A DNA stretch of 64,000 nt from Orientallactaga sibirica. Lineage: Eukaryota > Chordata > Mammalia > Rodentia > Dipodidae. The stretch spans positions 1,762,501-1,826,500 of the forward strand of contig JAEOAD010001413.1 in NCBI GenBank assembly GCA_036365145.1. The letters run 5' to 3'. The first letter of the stretch is position 1; every line of letters begins with the position of its first letter. Position numbers and translations under genes: made by a program. The notes beneath the pieces are model-generated. The model saw only the letters and a list, made by a program, of their open reading frames with translations. It was not told the DNA's origin and searched no databases. This document shows, in pieces, positions 20,131-32,474 of this stretch.

Positions 20131-20135
20131 CGCGC
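20095..20135. repeat. CA/TG repeat in the SERPINE1 promoter
   Basis: (TG)n with a cgcgcg end. On the gene strand it sits between 'GTACACATGCACAGAGCAGC' and 'GCCCCAGTGATTC', the position of the CA repeat in the human promoter. Alternating CA/CG can adopt Z-DNA. Confidence 0.9.
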
Positions 20136-20591
20136 GTGCTGCTCTGTGCATGTGTACGTGTGCGAGAGGGCCCAGGACAACCGATCAAACCTTGATTACT
20201 TTGCCCGCTGGACCTCGCTTGATTTGCTCTGTCAGTTTGACGTCTGACAGCACCACAGGGTGTGCAGGGTGTTAGGGACTCCCGTCCCTAGTGCTTAGCT
20301 TGCAAAAACAAGACTCCCTTTCCCTACGGGCCACAGAGAAGCTAATGATCCTTAACAACTTTCTTCTGCCAACGCTGCCTACCCTGTGTGCACCCTGGCC
20401 AGTCTCCAGGAAAAACCTACCCCTCCCTCCTCTGGGTGTCAGCCCAGTGGCCAGAGGGCATGCAGTGTGCCCTTTGATTGTGTCTGAGTTCTGATGGTCT
20501 TGGACTGGAGCCCAACAGAGAACTCACTGCAGGTCCTGGCCTCCTCTCCACCATGTACTTTACCCGGCTTTTCAATGATGATGATGTGTGG

Positions 20592-20612
20592 CTGACTCCC
20601 TCACGTGTCCAG
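20592..20612 (-). promoter_or_regulatory. SERPINE1: Distal E-box and counterpart of the human 4G/5G site
   Basis: On the minus strand GGACACGTGAGGGAGTCAGC contains the palindromic E-box CACGTG (20607-20602) followed by GAGGGAGTC. It lies about 650 bases upstream of the start site. In human the matching place is near -675, with CACGTG followed by a run of four or five G. Here the G run is split by an A. USF/bHLH factors bind such E-boxes. Confidence 0.75.
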
Positions 20613-20832
20613 ACTCTGTCCGTGCCCCCCCACACACCCACCCACACACAGGGTTCTTCCTTGTGTCAACAGCCCTGTCTGTCTGGGGTTTGAGGTGTGC
20701 TGGGTGGGGTGCTGGTGGCTGGAAGGAACCAGGGGTTACCAAGAAAAGCCTTGGTCAAAGTATGAGGAGGGCAGTGGGGACGTTTCATTTCTTGGAGCTG
20801 CCTAAGGTGATTGACAGGGAAAGCTTATGCCT

Positions 20833-21455
20833 TTTTTTTTTTTTTAAAGGTAGTGTCACTCTATGTAGCCTGGTTCTTTGTAGCTTGGCTGGCCTGGAAC
20901 TAGCTGTGTAGATCATAAACACCACATCTGCCTCCCAAGGGAGTACAGCCATGAGCCCAGCACCTGGGTTCCTCCAGGCGCAAACTCAGGCTGGCCGGAA
21001 TTGTTAGGGCCAGGGATAGAAGAGGGGAGGGATGACTGATGAATTCTTTAAAAAAAAAATTCATTTATTTGAAAAGAGACAGAGAGAAAGAGGCAAACAG
21101 ATAGAGAGTGAATACGGGCATGATGGGGCTTCCTGCCACTGCAAATGAACTCCAGACATACGCACCATTTAGTACATCTGGCTTTGCGTGGGTACTGGGG
21201 AGTTGAAGCTGGGCTTTGCAAGCAATCTCCTTTAATCATTGAGCCATCTCCCAAGCCCTTGTGTTTCTTTTTGAGACAGACTCATGCAGCCCAGGCTGGC
21301 CTTTGAACTTGAACCTTAAACTTCTGATCCTTCTGAATGCTGGGGTTCCAGGCATGCACCAATCTACTCAGTTTCAGTTTACGCAGTGCTGGGGAATCAA
21401 ACCCAGGGCTTCATGTATGCTAGGTAAGCACTCTACCCACTAAGCCACATCCCCA
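20833..21455 (-). repeat. Worn B1, B2-like, B1 scrap and ID SINEs
   Basis: Worn B1 (-) at 20833-20965, B2-like (-) at 21040-21260, short B1-like scrap at 21262-21360 and ID-type (-) at 21380-21455. 20966-21039 is unassigned. Confidence 0.7.
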
Positions 21456-22020
21456 GCCCACTAATGAATTCTTTAGAAGTTTAGCTAGCAGTGAGCACAT
21501 AGGAGGACCGGGCTGGTGGGTTTAGACAGGCTCAGGTGCCCTTGACCATAGAGTTTTGAGGTGGTAGATAGAGGGAGAACTAGAGGAGGTCAGAGCAATC
21601 CTGTAATTGGGGTTAGGAGCTCTTTACCCGGGAATCCACACACCATCCTATTTTCTATAGGTGATGGGGTTTCCTTGGTGGTATCCATGGAGACAGCCGA
21701 CAAGCGAGTCATAGGAAGCTTAAGTGGGTGTTAGGGCTGGGATATTTGTTTTGGATTTTCAGTAAACAGATACCCAGGACAGCCACTGCTGCGTAGTTTT
21801 CCTATCTTGACCCTGCTTCAGGCTTGGCTTTGTCTTTCCGGCTCCTCGGAGTGGGATGAGGGCGGGGGTGGGGGTGGGGCCGGTGGAGGAAAGAGGGGAA
21901 ACCTCTGTGGGAAAGCTCGGCTCACAGCAGGCAGGGAGACGTCCCTGCTCATCTGCCTCTTGTTTATTTATGACTTTTTCCTTTTCTTATTTGTGGCTTG
22001 GAAACCCCAAGCGAGGGTGG
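21456..22020. other. Single-copy island upstream of SERPINE1
   Basis: About 560 bases without SINE signatures. It holds gtatccatggagac (21681-21694), which resembles an RFX X-box, and a G-rich stretch at 21855-21885 (gggcgggggtgggggtgggg). No coding signal is recognised. Confidence 0.5.
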
Positions 22021-23436
22021 TGAGCTGGCTTTGGTTTTTCAAAGTCGGGTCTCACTCTAGCCCAGGCTGACCTGGAATTCACTCCGTATTCTCAGGGTGG
22101 CCTCGAACTCTCAGCAATTCTCCTACCTCTGCCTCCCAAGTGCTGGGATTAAAGGCGTGTATCACCACGCCTGACCAAAAAAAAAATTATTTTTATTTAT
22201 TTAATTATTTATTTATTAGAGAGACAGAGAGAGAGAGAGAGACAGGAAGGGAGAATGGGCGTGCCAGGGCCTTCAGCCAGTGCAAATGAATTCCAGACCT
22301 TGTGCATATGGCTTATGTGGATCCTGGGGAATTGAACCTGGATCCTTTGGCTTTGCAGGCAAGTGCCTTAACTGCTAAGCCATCTCTCTTGCCTGGACAG
22401 CTGCTTTTAACTTGTCCAAGGAAGAAGACACAGGACAACTCCAACCCTTATCTTTTTTTTTTTTTTTTTGGTTTTTCAAGGTAGGGTCTCACTCTGGCTT
22501 AGGCTGACCTGGAATTCACTATGTAGTCTCAGGGTGGCCTCGAACTCTCAGTGATCCTCCTACCTCTGCCTCCCGAGTGCTGGGATTAAAGGCGTGCGCC
22601 ACCACGCCCAGCTCCCCTTATCTTTTTTATTTTACTCTTTTGGCATTCTTTCAGTTTAGCTCAAACTGACTTGGAACTCACTTTGTATCCCAGGCCGGCC
22701 TCGAACTCACAGCCATCCTACCTCAGTCTCCAGAGTGCTGGGATTAAAAGGGTGTGTCATCACACCTGGCTCATCTTTTTTACCTTTTTTTTTTTTTTTT
22801 TGCTTTTTTGAGGTAGGGTCTCGCTCTAGCCCAGGCTGACCAGGAATTCACTATGTAGTTTTTAGGGTGGCCTCGAACTCATGGCGCTCCTCCTACCTCT
22901 GCCTCCCGAGTGCTGGGATTAAAGATGTACTGGGCTGGAGAGATGGCTTAGTGGTTAAGGCGCCTGCCTGCAAAGCTTAAGAACGCCTGTTCCAATCTCC
23001 AGGTCCCACATTTAGCCAGACTCAAAAAGTGACCAAAGGGTGCAATGTCACACTTGCCCACAAGGGGGCGCACGAGTCTGGAATTCATTCACAGTGGCTG
23101 AGAAGCCACTGGTGCGCCCATTTTCTCTGTCTCTCTCTCTCTCTGTGTCTATCTCTCTCAAATAATAATAATGAAAAAGTTGTGCACCACCACATCCAGC
23201 TATTTCACATTTTTTTTATTCGTACATGCACTGTGTGTATTTGTGTGTGTGTGTGCATGTGTATGAATGCACAAGGTCCTCCTGCTGATGATAATTATAA
23301 TAACTGCTAATTATAATAACATGCACCATTTTTTTGTGTGTGTCTGGCTTTACGTGGGTACCATGGAATTGAACCCAGACCAGCAGGCTTTGTTGGCAAG
23401 TATCTTTAAGCACTAAGCAATTTCCCCAGGCCTCAA

Positions 23437-23467
<31 letters not shown>

Positions 23468-23849
23468 GAGGTAGAGTCTTACTCTAGCCCAGGCTGGCCT
23501 GAAATTCCCTCTGTATTCTCAGGGTGGCCTCAAACTCATGGTGATTCTCCTACCTCTGCCTCTTGAGTGCTGGGATTAAAAGCATACACCACCACATCTA
23601 GCTCAAACTCATTTTTTTTTTTTAGAGAGAGCGAGAAAGAGAGTGAGAGAGAGAGAGAGAGAACTGGTGCACCAGGGCCTCAGCTGCTGCAAACTCCAGA
23701 CGCTTGCGCCACCTAGTGGGCATGTGCGACCTTGCACTTGCCTCACCTTTGTGTGCCTGGCTTATGTGGGATCTAGAGAGAGATCGAACATGGGTTCTTA
23801 GCCTTCACAGGCAAGCACCTTAACCACTGAGCCATCTCTCCAGCCCTCA
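22021..23849. repeat. SINE block
   Basis: B1 (-) at 22030-22178, B2-like (-) at 22185-22395, B1 (-) at 22455-22612, worn B1 (-) at 22618-22775, B1 (-) at 22785-22925, B2-like 'caagggggcg' subtype (+) at 22930-23185, TG-rich worn B2-like (-) at 23200-23430, B1 (-) at 23445-23605, and long-subtype B2-like (-) at 23610-23845. Confidence 0.8.
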
Positions 23850-24290
23850 GCCTCATTTTTTTTTATCCCCAGAAATGTCCCCGACATCTTGCCCTCATCC
23901 TTAGAGGTCAGAGAGACACAAGGACCTGGGAGTCTGGGTTGGGAGTGTCAGTCCCCAAGGATCTGGAAGAGCAGTGGGTGGAGACGAAGCTGGAATGGGT
24001 CTTTTTGGGGCGCCAACCACATAGCTAAGCTGCTCTGGGGTCCCCTGACTATCATTCCATACCAGTACCAGGCCTCTTCAATGGCTGGCCTGGGCTTTTT
24101 CAGGCAGTGACCACTTCTATATGGGTTAACTGTCCTGATGCCATTCTGGAAACGGCATTCCTTTCTGGAGCTCAGGCGAGCTGGGTTGATAGTCGATGTC
24201 ACTGTGGGGTGAGAATGAGTCATGCACTTCACTTTGGGGGGTGGCAAGGGTTGGCTTATGAAAAAGACCTTCCTTTCCCCCTTCCTTCAT
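23850..24290. other. Single-copy island with AP-1-like site
   Basis: Non-repetitive, about 4 kb upstream of the SERPINE1 start. It contains a perfect tgagtca at about 24216-24222. Small open frames lack recognisable products. Confidence 0.5.
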
Positions 24291-24773
24291 TTTATTTTCC
24301 TTCTTTTTTATTATTTTATTTTATTTTTATTTATTTGACAGAGAAAGGGGGGGAGAATGGGCACACCAGGCCACTGCAAACGAACCCCAGATGCATGTGA
24401 CCTCTTGTGCATCTGGCTAATGTGGGTCCTGGGGAATCGAATCTGGGTCCTTTGGCTTTGCAGGCAAACACCTTAACCACTACGCCATCCCTCCAGCCCC
24501 TTTTTTCTTTTTTATCCTCTCTCTCTCTCCCTTCCTCCTTTCTTCCTTCCCTTTCTCTCTTTCCCCCTCCCTCTTTCTCCCTCCTCCCTCTCTCTCTCCC
24601 TCCCTCCATCTCTCTTTCTCCCTCCCTCTCTTTCTCTGTCTCTCCTTCCCTCCCTCTTCATACGCTACTTTGTGCATCTGACTTTACATGGGTACTGGGG
24701 AATCAAACCCAGGCTGTCAGGCTTTGCAACCAAGTGCCTCTAACCACTGAACCATCTCTCCAGACCCTTTTCT

Positions 24774-24811
<38 letters not shown>

Positions 24812-26150
24812 GTTTTGCGAGGTAGGGTCTCACTCTGGCCCAGGCTGACCTGGAATTAACTATGTAGTCTCAGGGTGGCCTCGAACTCATGGCGATCCTC
24901 CTACCTCTGCCTCCCGAGTGCTGGGATTAAAGGCGTGCGCCACCACGCCCGGCTCATGTTTTGTTTTTTTAAGTAAATACCTTTAACCTCTGAGCTGTTT
25001 CTCCAGCCTCCTTTTCTGTTTTTTTTTTTTTTTTTTTAAGACAGGTTCTCACTATATGGCCCAGGCTGGTCTTGAACTTGTGATTTTGCTGCCTCAGCTT
25101 CTACTGTACTGGGTTTACAGGTATATGCCACCACACCAGGCATCCTAAGGGGATGTCTTGTAAACTGGAGAGATCTGTGGGCATCTGGCAAGAGGAGTGT
25201 TAAAAACTGAGCCCAAACTTAGCAGAATAGAGTCTCATGTTGCATTTTTTAAAATATATTTTTTATTTATTCATTTGAGAGAGAGAGAGAGAGAGAGAGA
25301 GAATGGGCACGCCAGGGACTCCAGCCAGTGCAAATGAACTCCAGACACATGCACCCCTTTGTGCGTCTGGCTTATGTGGGTCCTGGAGAGTTGAACCGGG
25401 ATCCTTTGGCTTTGCAGGCAAATACTTTCACCGCTAAGCCATCTCTCCAGCCCACATTTTTTCCCCACTTGAACAGGGATAGCCCAGATGGCTTGGAATC
25501 TAGATTACCATTATTATTATTATTATTATTATTTATTTTTAAAGCAGGGTTTTATGTAGCCTAGGCTGGCCTCTAATTGACTGTGTAGCTGAGGATGACC
25601 TTGAATTTATGCCCTTCCTGTCTTTACCTCCAAAATGCTGGGATTACAGGTGTGGGCACCCAAATCTTGTTAATTCAGTGCTGGGGATCAAACCCAGGGC
25701 ACCCTGCCAACTGAGTTCTACCACCACTTCAGAACCCAGTGGTTTTTGTTTGTTTGTTTGTTTGTTTGTTTGTTTGTTTGTTTGTTTGTTTGTTTTTTTG
25801 AGGTAGGGTCTCACTCTAGCCCGTGCTAACCTGGAATTCACTATGTAGTCTCAGGGTGACCTTGAACTCATGGCAATCCTCCTACCTCTGCCTCCTGAAT
25901 GCTGGGATTAAAGGCGTGTGCCACCATGCCCGGCTCCAGAGTTTTTTTTTTTTTTAATTACAATATTTATTTATTTATGAGAGAGAGAGAGAGAGAGAGA
26001 ATGGGCATGCCAGGGCCTCTAGCCTTTGCAGACAAACTCCAGACGTATGCTCCACCATGTGCATCTGGCTTAGGTGGGTTCTGGGGAAGCTAACCTGGGT
26101 CCTTAGACTTCGCAGGCAAGCGCCTTAACCACTAAGCCATCTCTCCAGCG
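24291..26150 (-). repeat. SINE and simple-repeat block
   Basis: B2-like at 24300-24500, CT-rich tract at 24500-24660, B2 3' fragment at 24660-24765, B1 after T34 at 24776-24955, B2 scrap at 24970-25010, worn B1 at 25020-25145, B2-like at 25255-25455, (TTA)n at 25508-25532, worn B1 at 25540-25670, ID at 25670-25740, (TTTG)n at 25743-25797, B1 at 25797-25940, and B2-like at 25955-26150. 25146-25254 is unassigned. Confidence 0.8.
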
Positions 26151-27425
26151 CTGGAACCCCGCCTTGGCTGTGGTCTCTGTCTCTCCTCGCCACATATCCT
26201 TGGACATGAGGGAGAGCTAGCCAAGCACACCCCACACAGCATGCAGCTTCCTGCAGGCTGGGATGGGGGGGACATGCCGTGCTCCCCAAGACCTCTTGGA
26301 AGCACCCTTCTGAGAACATGAGCTGACTCACAGAATTAGCACTTTCTCTTTCCAAAACCAGGTTGACCTCTTCTTCAAGCTCTAGATCTCTTGTGAGGGG
26401 GTGCAAACGGACAGAACGAGAAAAGTCCCTGCTGTCGAAATAAATAACTCCTTGATTTCCGGAGGGTCAGAGATAAGAGAGTGAGTTATGGGGCTGTGGA
26501 TTTCTGAGGGAAGTTCCAGTTCCAGCCAACTGGGAAAGATGTCTCCATCTGGTCCCTCGGCAGGTGGTTCATACTGGGGCGGACTCATATTTTCCGTCAC
26601 TGTCCCTCCCTCCACCCCTACCCTCACGTAGGCACCAGCTCCATTGGAGCCCTGGCTCTGACCTCTTGCCCTCTTGCCCTCTTGCTTCCTCTTCTTTGCT
26701 TCTGTCTCTTTTTTCCTGAGTTAGGGTGTCACTCTGGCCCAGGCTGACCTGGAATTCACTCTGTATTCTCAGGGTGGCCTCGAACTCATGCTGATCTTCC
26801 TTCCTTTGACTCCCAAGTGCTGGCATTAAAGGCATGCGCCACCACACCTGTCTTTGTTTCTGTCCTATTCACACTCCCAGACATCCAGCTCACTCGTTGT
26901 TTTTCATTTTTCCTTTATCACCCAAGACACCTTACTTTTCATTTCCTCTGGCACTATTTTCTCTCCCATTCCTTTCCTTCGATCTCTTCTTCCCTCCCAA
27001 AGGAGATCACTGCTCGTTCTCCCACTGTCTGACTCAATCCCTCTTTCCTTCTCTCTTGCCTTCCAGAATCCCTTTTACAGGCACATTCAGCTCCCAGGCC
27101 CTTCCTGTGGGAAGAGGGCTCAGCCTCCCATCCATTACACAGGCTTCTTGGAATGCCGAGCCTGGCCCCCCATGCTTGGTGATTTCACTGGGAGAGCTGG
27201 GGGTGGGAGAAGACAAGATCCCTGCTAACTCATGGCCCTATTTCTGGCCTGGTGGCTGTCCAAATAACACGGGACCAAAAATAGTCCGAGTTTGGGCTTT
27301 CGTTGTCCTTTCTAGGAGTGAGCTGAGCAGAGTGGCCTGTGCTCAGGCTTGGCCGTTTAGAATTGTGACTGCCTCTCAGCCTGCTCCCCCTGTCCCCTAT
27401 AGTGTAGCTGTGTTTGAGATACACT
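26151..27425. other. Single-copy island with one B1
   Basis: 26151-26709 and 26856-27425 are non-repetitive; a reverse B1 occupies 26710-26855. The second half is pyrimidine-rich (cccattcctttccttcgatc). An open frame of 206 codons at 26834-27454 begins in the B1 and ends in the next B1, so it is not taken as a gene. Confidence 0.5.
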
Positions 27426-27875
27426 TTTTTTGCTCTTTTGGTTTTTCAAGGTAGGGTCTCACTCTAGCTCAGGCTGACCCGGAATTCACTCTGTATTCTC
27501 AGGGTGGTCTTGAACTCATGGAGATCCTCCTATCTCTGCCTCTTGAGTGCTGGGATTAAAGGCGTGCGCCACCATGCCTGGCTAAGACTGATTTTTTTAA
27601 ATATTTATTTTTATTTATTTATTTGAGAGAGAGAGATACAGAAATAGGCAGGGAGAGAGAGAGAGGGAGGGAGAAAGAGAGCCCCAGGGTTCTACAGATG
27701 CATGCACCCCCTTGTGCATCTGGCTTATGTGGGTCCTGGAGAATAGAGCCTTGAACCTGGGTCCTTAGGCTTCACAGGCAAGCGTTTAACCGCTAAGCCA
27801 TCTCTCCAGCCCCGGCTAAGACTGATTTTTATTCCAGATATCTAAGCCATAGGTTCAATCCCTAGCTATATATAT

Positions 27876-27912
<37 letters not shown>

Positions 27913-29354
27913 TATATACATACATATAGATACACAGACATATGTAAATAACATAAACATACAGAGAGATTATATAGATATGCATATATAACATAAGGTT
28001 TCAAAATCCAGGGTTGTGAGAATTAGTTCACTCAGCCCTAAGGTTCAGAGAGTCTGAGATAGGAGCTATAAACAGCAACTGTTCCAGAAAGACCTCGTCA
28101 TGGATTCTGACACAGCCGGCCCCCAGGCAGGGACCTAAGACTCACTGACGGTGCACTAAGGCAAGAGTTAACTTTGTTGTTTCTGCGTGTGTTTTTGAGA
28201 CGGCATCTTGTTTTGCAGCCTGGAGTTCTGGAGTCAAAGTTAGCCATCATCCTGCTTCAGCCTTCCGAGTGCTGGGATTACAGGCCTGTTTCACTACAGC
28301 TGGCATTTTACGTGGGTGTTCAAGATCTGAACTTGCGTCCTCAGGCTTGTACATTTTTTTCCCCCTCCAGTAAGCCATGTTCCCGTTCCCCCTGCTATAT
28401 AGCTTTTAATTTAGGTCAAGCTCAGGCTGGCCTTGAATTTGAGATCCTACTGTCTCAGCCTTACAAGTGTTGGGAGTTCAGGTGTGTATTACTACACCTG
28501 CGATCCATATACAGTCCCTTCCCATGTTCGGGGGAAGGATTTGGACCCAGTGTTTGCAACTCAGATCTCCTCATCTCTTCCTCCCTCTTACCTTCTCTCC
28601 TTTCCTTCTTCCCTCGCTCCCTCTCTCCCTCCCTTCCTCCCTTCCTTCTTCCTTCCCATCTTGATTCCCTTCTATCCTTCTTCCCCTCCTTCCCTTGCTC
28701 CCTCCCTCTCTCTTGAGTATTCCAGGCTGGCCTTGAACTTGCCGTGTAGCTGAGGATGACTTTGAATTTGTGATCCTCCTGCTTTATCCCCTGGAATATT
28801 GGGATTATACCATCATGTTCAGCACACACACACACACATTTTAGCTTGAGTTTTATTTATTTATTTAAGATAAAAATAGATACATAGGGCTGGAGAGATG
28901 GCTTAGAGGTTAGGCGCCTGCCTCCTAAGCCTAAGAACCCTGGTTCCAATCTCCAGCGTTTCCAATCTCCAGGTCCCACGTTTAGCCAGATGCAAAGTGA
29001 CGCAAGGGCGCAATGCTGCACTTGACCACAAGGGGGCGAACGCATCTGGATTTTGTTCGCAGCAGCTGAGAGACTGCTGGCACGCCCATCTCTGTCTGTC
29101 TTCCTCTCCCTCTCTCTCTCTGTCTCTCCCAAAAAATAAAAAATAAAAATAAATAAAACAGCTTTAAAAATAGATACATAGAGAGAGACAGAGAGCATGG
29201 GCACGCCAGGGCCTCTAACTGTCAACACACTCCAAATACATGTTGCCACCATGTGCACCTGGCTTTATGTGGATACTGGGGAGTTGAACCTGGGTCCTTA
29301 TAGGTTTCATAATCAAACACCTTCTTAACTGCTAAGCCATCTCTCCAGCCCTTT
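27426..29354. repeat. SINE block with CA and CT repeats
   Basis: B1 (-) at 27430-27585, B2-like (-) at 27590-27815, (AC)n with TA flanks at 27870-27990, single-copy 28000-28165, worn B1s (-) at 28180-28310, 28395-28500 and 28718-28830, CT-rich tract at 28560-28715, B2-like 'caagggggcg' subtype (+) at 28885-29160, and B2-like (-) at 29165-29355. Confidence 0.75.
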
Positions 29355-29845
29355 GTATGTGTGTGGGCACACCTGAAGGCTTTTATAGATCCTATCTCCT
29401 GAGGGCATTTAGTTCAGAGCCTCTTAGAATATCTGTATTCAGTGAGCACAAATGAACCTCATTGATCTCAGGCAAGAATGAACAGCCCAGGGTGACCACC
29501 AAGAGGAAGTCTGAGGACTGGGAAGGGTGGAGCTCATAGTGCAATCCACCAGTCAATGAAGTGACACAGGCCTGCAGGGCACCTCCAGGCCACCCTGGCT
29601 GCATCCTGTCCCTCCAGCAACTTCTCTTTGCCCAAAAAATCTAAACGGCCTAACAGTGATTCACTTTCCTTCATCAGTCCCAGGACTGGTTCCGCATTCT
29701 CCACATTCCTGAGTCTGCCTTCATAGCTTTGTTCAGACACAGGCTGTTTTCATTTTGCCCTGGCTGAGATATGGTTCTTGGCTTCCCCGACATGGCCAAA
29801 TATTCACCGACTTCATGCTTGACGGGGTGACATAAAGAGATAGGA
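29355..29845. other. Single-copy island, nothing recognised
   Basis: About 490 bases without SINE signatures or a recognisable coding frame. Confidence 0.45.
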
Positions 29846-30850
29846 CCAGGCTGGAGAGATGGCTTGGCGGTTAAGGCGTTTGCCTGCAAAGCCAAAGGAT
29901 CCAGGTCCGATTCCCCAGGACCCACATAAGCCAGATGTGCAAGGTGGCGCATGCGTCTGGAGTTTGTTTGCAGTGGCTGAAGGCCCTGGAACATCTATTC
30001 TCTCTATCTGCCCCCCCCCTCTCTAAAATGAATAAATATAAATAATTTTTTTTTTTTTTTGGTTTTTGAGGTAGGGTCTCACTCTGGCCCAGGCTGACCT
30101 GGAATTCACTATGTAATCTCAGGGTGGCCTTGAACTCACAGCGATCCTCCTACCTCTGCCTCCCGAGTGCTGGGATTAAAGGCGTGCGCCACCATGCCCG
30201 GCTAAATAATTTTTTTTTTTTTAAAGAAATAGAACCATCTCTCTTCCCCTAAGGAGTATCACACATGTTCAGGAGAGATTGCTCAGCAGTTAAGGCACTT
30301 GTCTGGCTCAGTAGGGTGTTTGCCTAGTATGCACGGAGCCCTGGGTTCGATCCCTAGCACTGCATAAAATCAGGTAGTGGTGCATGCCTGTCATCACAGT
30401 ACTTGGGAGGTGGAGGAGCGAGATCAGGAGTTAAAGGCCATCTTTGGTTATGGAGAGAGCTCAAGGCCAGCCTGGGGGACATGAAACACTGTCTCATAAC
30501 AAACAAACTAACAAAAAAACCAAAGAAGTCAGGCATGGAGGTGCACGCCTTTAATTCCAGCATTCAGGTAGCAGAGATAGGAGGATTGCTGTGAGTTCAA
30601 GGCCAGCCTGGAACTACAGAGTGAGTTTCAGGTCAGGAGGGGCTACAGTGAGACTTGACCTAAAAAAGAGAAGAAGAGAGGGAACCAGATGCGGTGGCGC
30701 ACACCTTTAATCCCAGCACTCAGGAGGCAGAGGTAGGAGGATCGCTGTGAATTCAAGGCCACCCTGAGACTACAGAGTGAATTCCAGGTCAGCCTGGGAT
30801 AGAGTGAAACCCTATCTCGAAAAACAAAACAAAACAAAACAACAACAAAA
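29846..30850. repeat. SINE block
   Basis: B2-like (+) at 29850-30045, B1 (-) at 30050-30200, ID+B1 composite (+) at 30270-30520, B1 (+) at 30530-30665 and B1 (+) at 30680-30830. The B1s at 30530 and 30680 are the first plus-strand B1s after 25 kb of minus-strand copies. Confidence 0.8.
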
Positions 30851-31825
30851 ACCAACCTAAAGCTATTTGTATGTGCTCAATTTGTAAAGCTTAGGGCATA
30901 AAAAAGGAGACACGGGGACAGCAGCACGTGCAGGGAAGGCTTTGTGCAGAACGTAAGACTGGGTTATGGTGGGAGGCCCTGACACCCTTGGCAGAGAAAC
31001 AGGGAGGGAAATACGGATGGAGTGGGCAGGAAAGACACAAAACACTCACAGTAAGCCAAGTCTTCATTTCTAGGGTGCAATCATTTCCTGTTTCTGTTTC
31101 TCTTTCTCTCTCTCTTTGTATGGAACCCAGGGCACTGAACATGCTAGACGGCTAGACAAGTGCTCTATCATGACTACACCCCCTGAACCCCTTGTCTTGC
31201 TAACTCCTTTTAATTTTATTTTTATTTATTTATTTATTTGAGAGAGAGAGAGAGAGAGAGAGAATGGCACACTAAGGCCTCCAGCCACTGCAAACGAACT
31301 CCAGACACATGTGCCCTCTTGTGCATCTGGCTAATGTGGGTCCTGGGGAATTGAACCTGGGTCCTTTGGCTTTGCAGGCAAATGCCTTAACTGCTAAGCC
31401 ATCCCTCCAGCCCTGTCTTGCTACTATTTTTCTAAGTAGAGTCTCACTCTAGTCCAGGCTAACCTGGAATTCACTATGTAATCTCAGGGTGGCCTCAAAC
31501 TCATGGTGATCCTCCTACCTCTGCCTCCCGAGTGCTGGGATTAAAGGCATGCACCACCACGCCTAGCCTTGTCTTGCTGTCTTTATGAGTTTTCATGTTG
31601 TAGGTCTCTGCTTTTTCTGGAATGTTCTACCCACCTCGTTTTTAAAATTATTATAATAATATAATAATAATATTATTATATTATGTTAAAATATTTTGTT
31701 TATTTATTTAAGGAGAGAGAGAGAGGGGCAGAGAGAATGGGCGCACCAGGGCCTCCAGCCACTGTAAGCCAACTCCAGACGCAGGCATCACCTTGTGCAT
31801 ATGACTTTAACTGGGGATTGGGGAA
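30851..31825. other. Single-copy stretch followed by SINEs
   Basis: 30851-31115 is non-repetitive. Then ID scrap (-) at 31120-31190, B2-like (-) at 31205-31415, B1 (-) at 31420-31570, unassigned 31571-31645, AT-rich 31645-31695, and the 5' part of a reverse B2-like SINE that continues into the duplication. Confidence 0.65.
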
Positions 31826-32474
31826 TTGAACCTGGGTCCTTTGGCTTTGCAGACAAGCTCCTTAACACTAAGCCATCCCTCCAGCCCTGTGTGTGTTTTT
31901 ATGAAACAGGGTCTCAGGTGGCCCAGGCTGACTTCAACTCACCATGTCACCAAGACTGGCTTTGAACTCCTGATCTTCCTGCCTCCATCTCTCAACAGAC
32001 AAGTACCACCATGCCTGGTTTACGCAGTGCTGGGTTGGAATCAGGGCTTCGTGCACAGCAGGCACGTCCTCTACCCACTGAGCTACATGTGCAGCCCCTG
32101 TACATGCCTCTCCCACTGACTTCACACTCGGCTGGGTAGACGCCCACAAAGATAGCAACGAGGGCTAAGCGGGGGCTTCATGAGTAGATGAGGTCCCAGG
32201 GACGAAAGAGCAGAGTGACAGAGCACAGATGGAATTTGCCACGAGGGTTCCTGAGCGCCCCAGGTCACTGACCATTCCTTTCTCCTTAGCTTTCTTGACA
32301 CATGGGAGCGAGACTCAAGTATCTGAGTCATGTCTGCACCCCCTGGTTGTCTTTACCATCACAGTGCAATGGGAATATGGCCTTGCTTATCCCAGCCTAG
32401 GGCTGGAGCTCTTCCAAAGCCCTTTGCAGAATTGTGCGGCTATAAAGGCAGAAGTCTAAGTGCCATAGTGAGAG
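31826..32474. repeat. Tandem duplication, copy 1 (649 bp)
   Basis: Runs from ttgaacctgggtcctttggc (inside a B2-like SINE) to 'gtgccatagtgagag'. It contains the B2 end, a worn B1/ID composite (-) and about 380 bases of single-copy sequence. The next 651 bases repeat it almost exactly. Confidence 0.95.

Larger units (their letters stand above)
19975..20832 (-). promoter_or_regulatory. SERPINE1: SERPINE1 upstream promoter region
   Basis: An 850-base SINE-free stretch aligns by eye with the first 0.8 kb of the human promoter: GTGGGTGGGGC, the CA repeat, AGAGGAGGGAGGGG near 20420-20430, CTGCATGCCC near 20460, and the E-box at 20602. A CRE-like tgacgtc is at 20238-20244. Freedom from young SINEs in an otherwise SINE-dense window is consistent with constraint. 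Confidence 0.7.

Noticed and set aside
26834..27454. Open frame of 206 codons on the plus strand
   Set aside because: It starts in one B1 and ends in another, is low-complexity (Phe/Ser/Pro from a CT-rich tract), and resembles no known protein.
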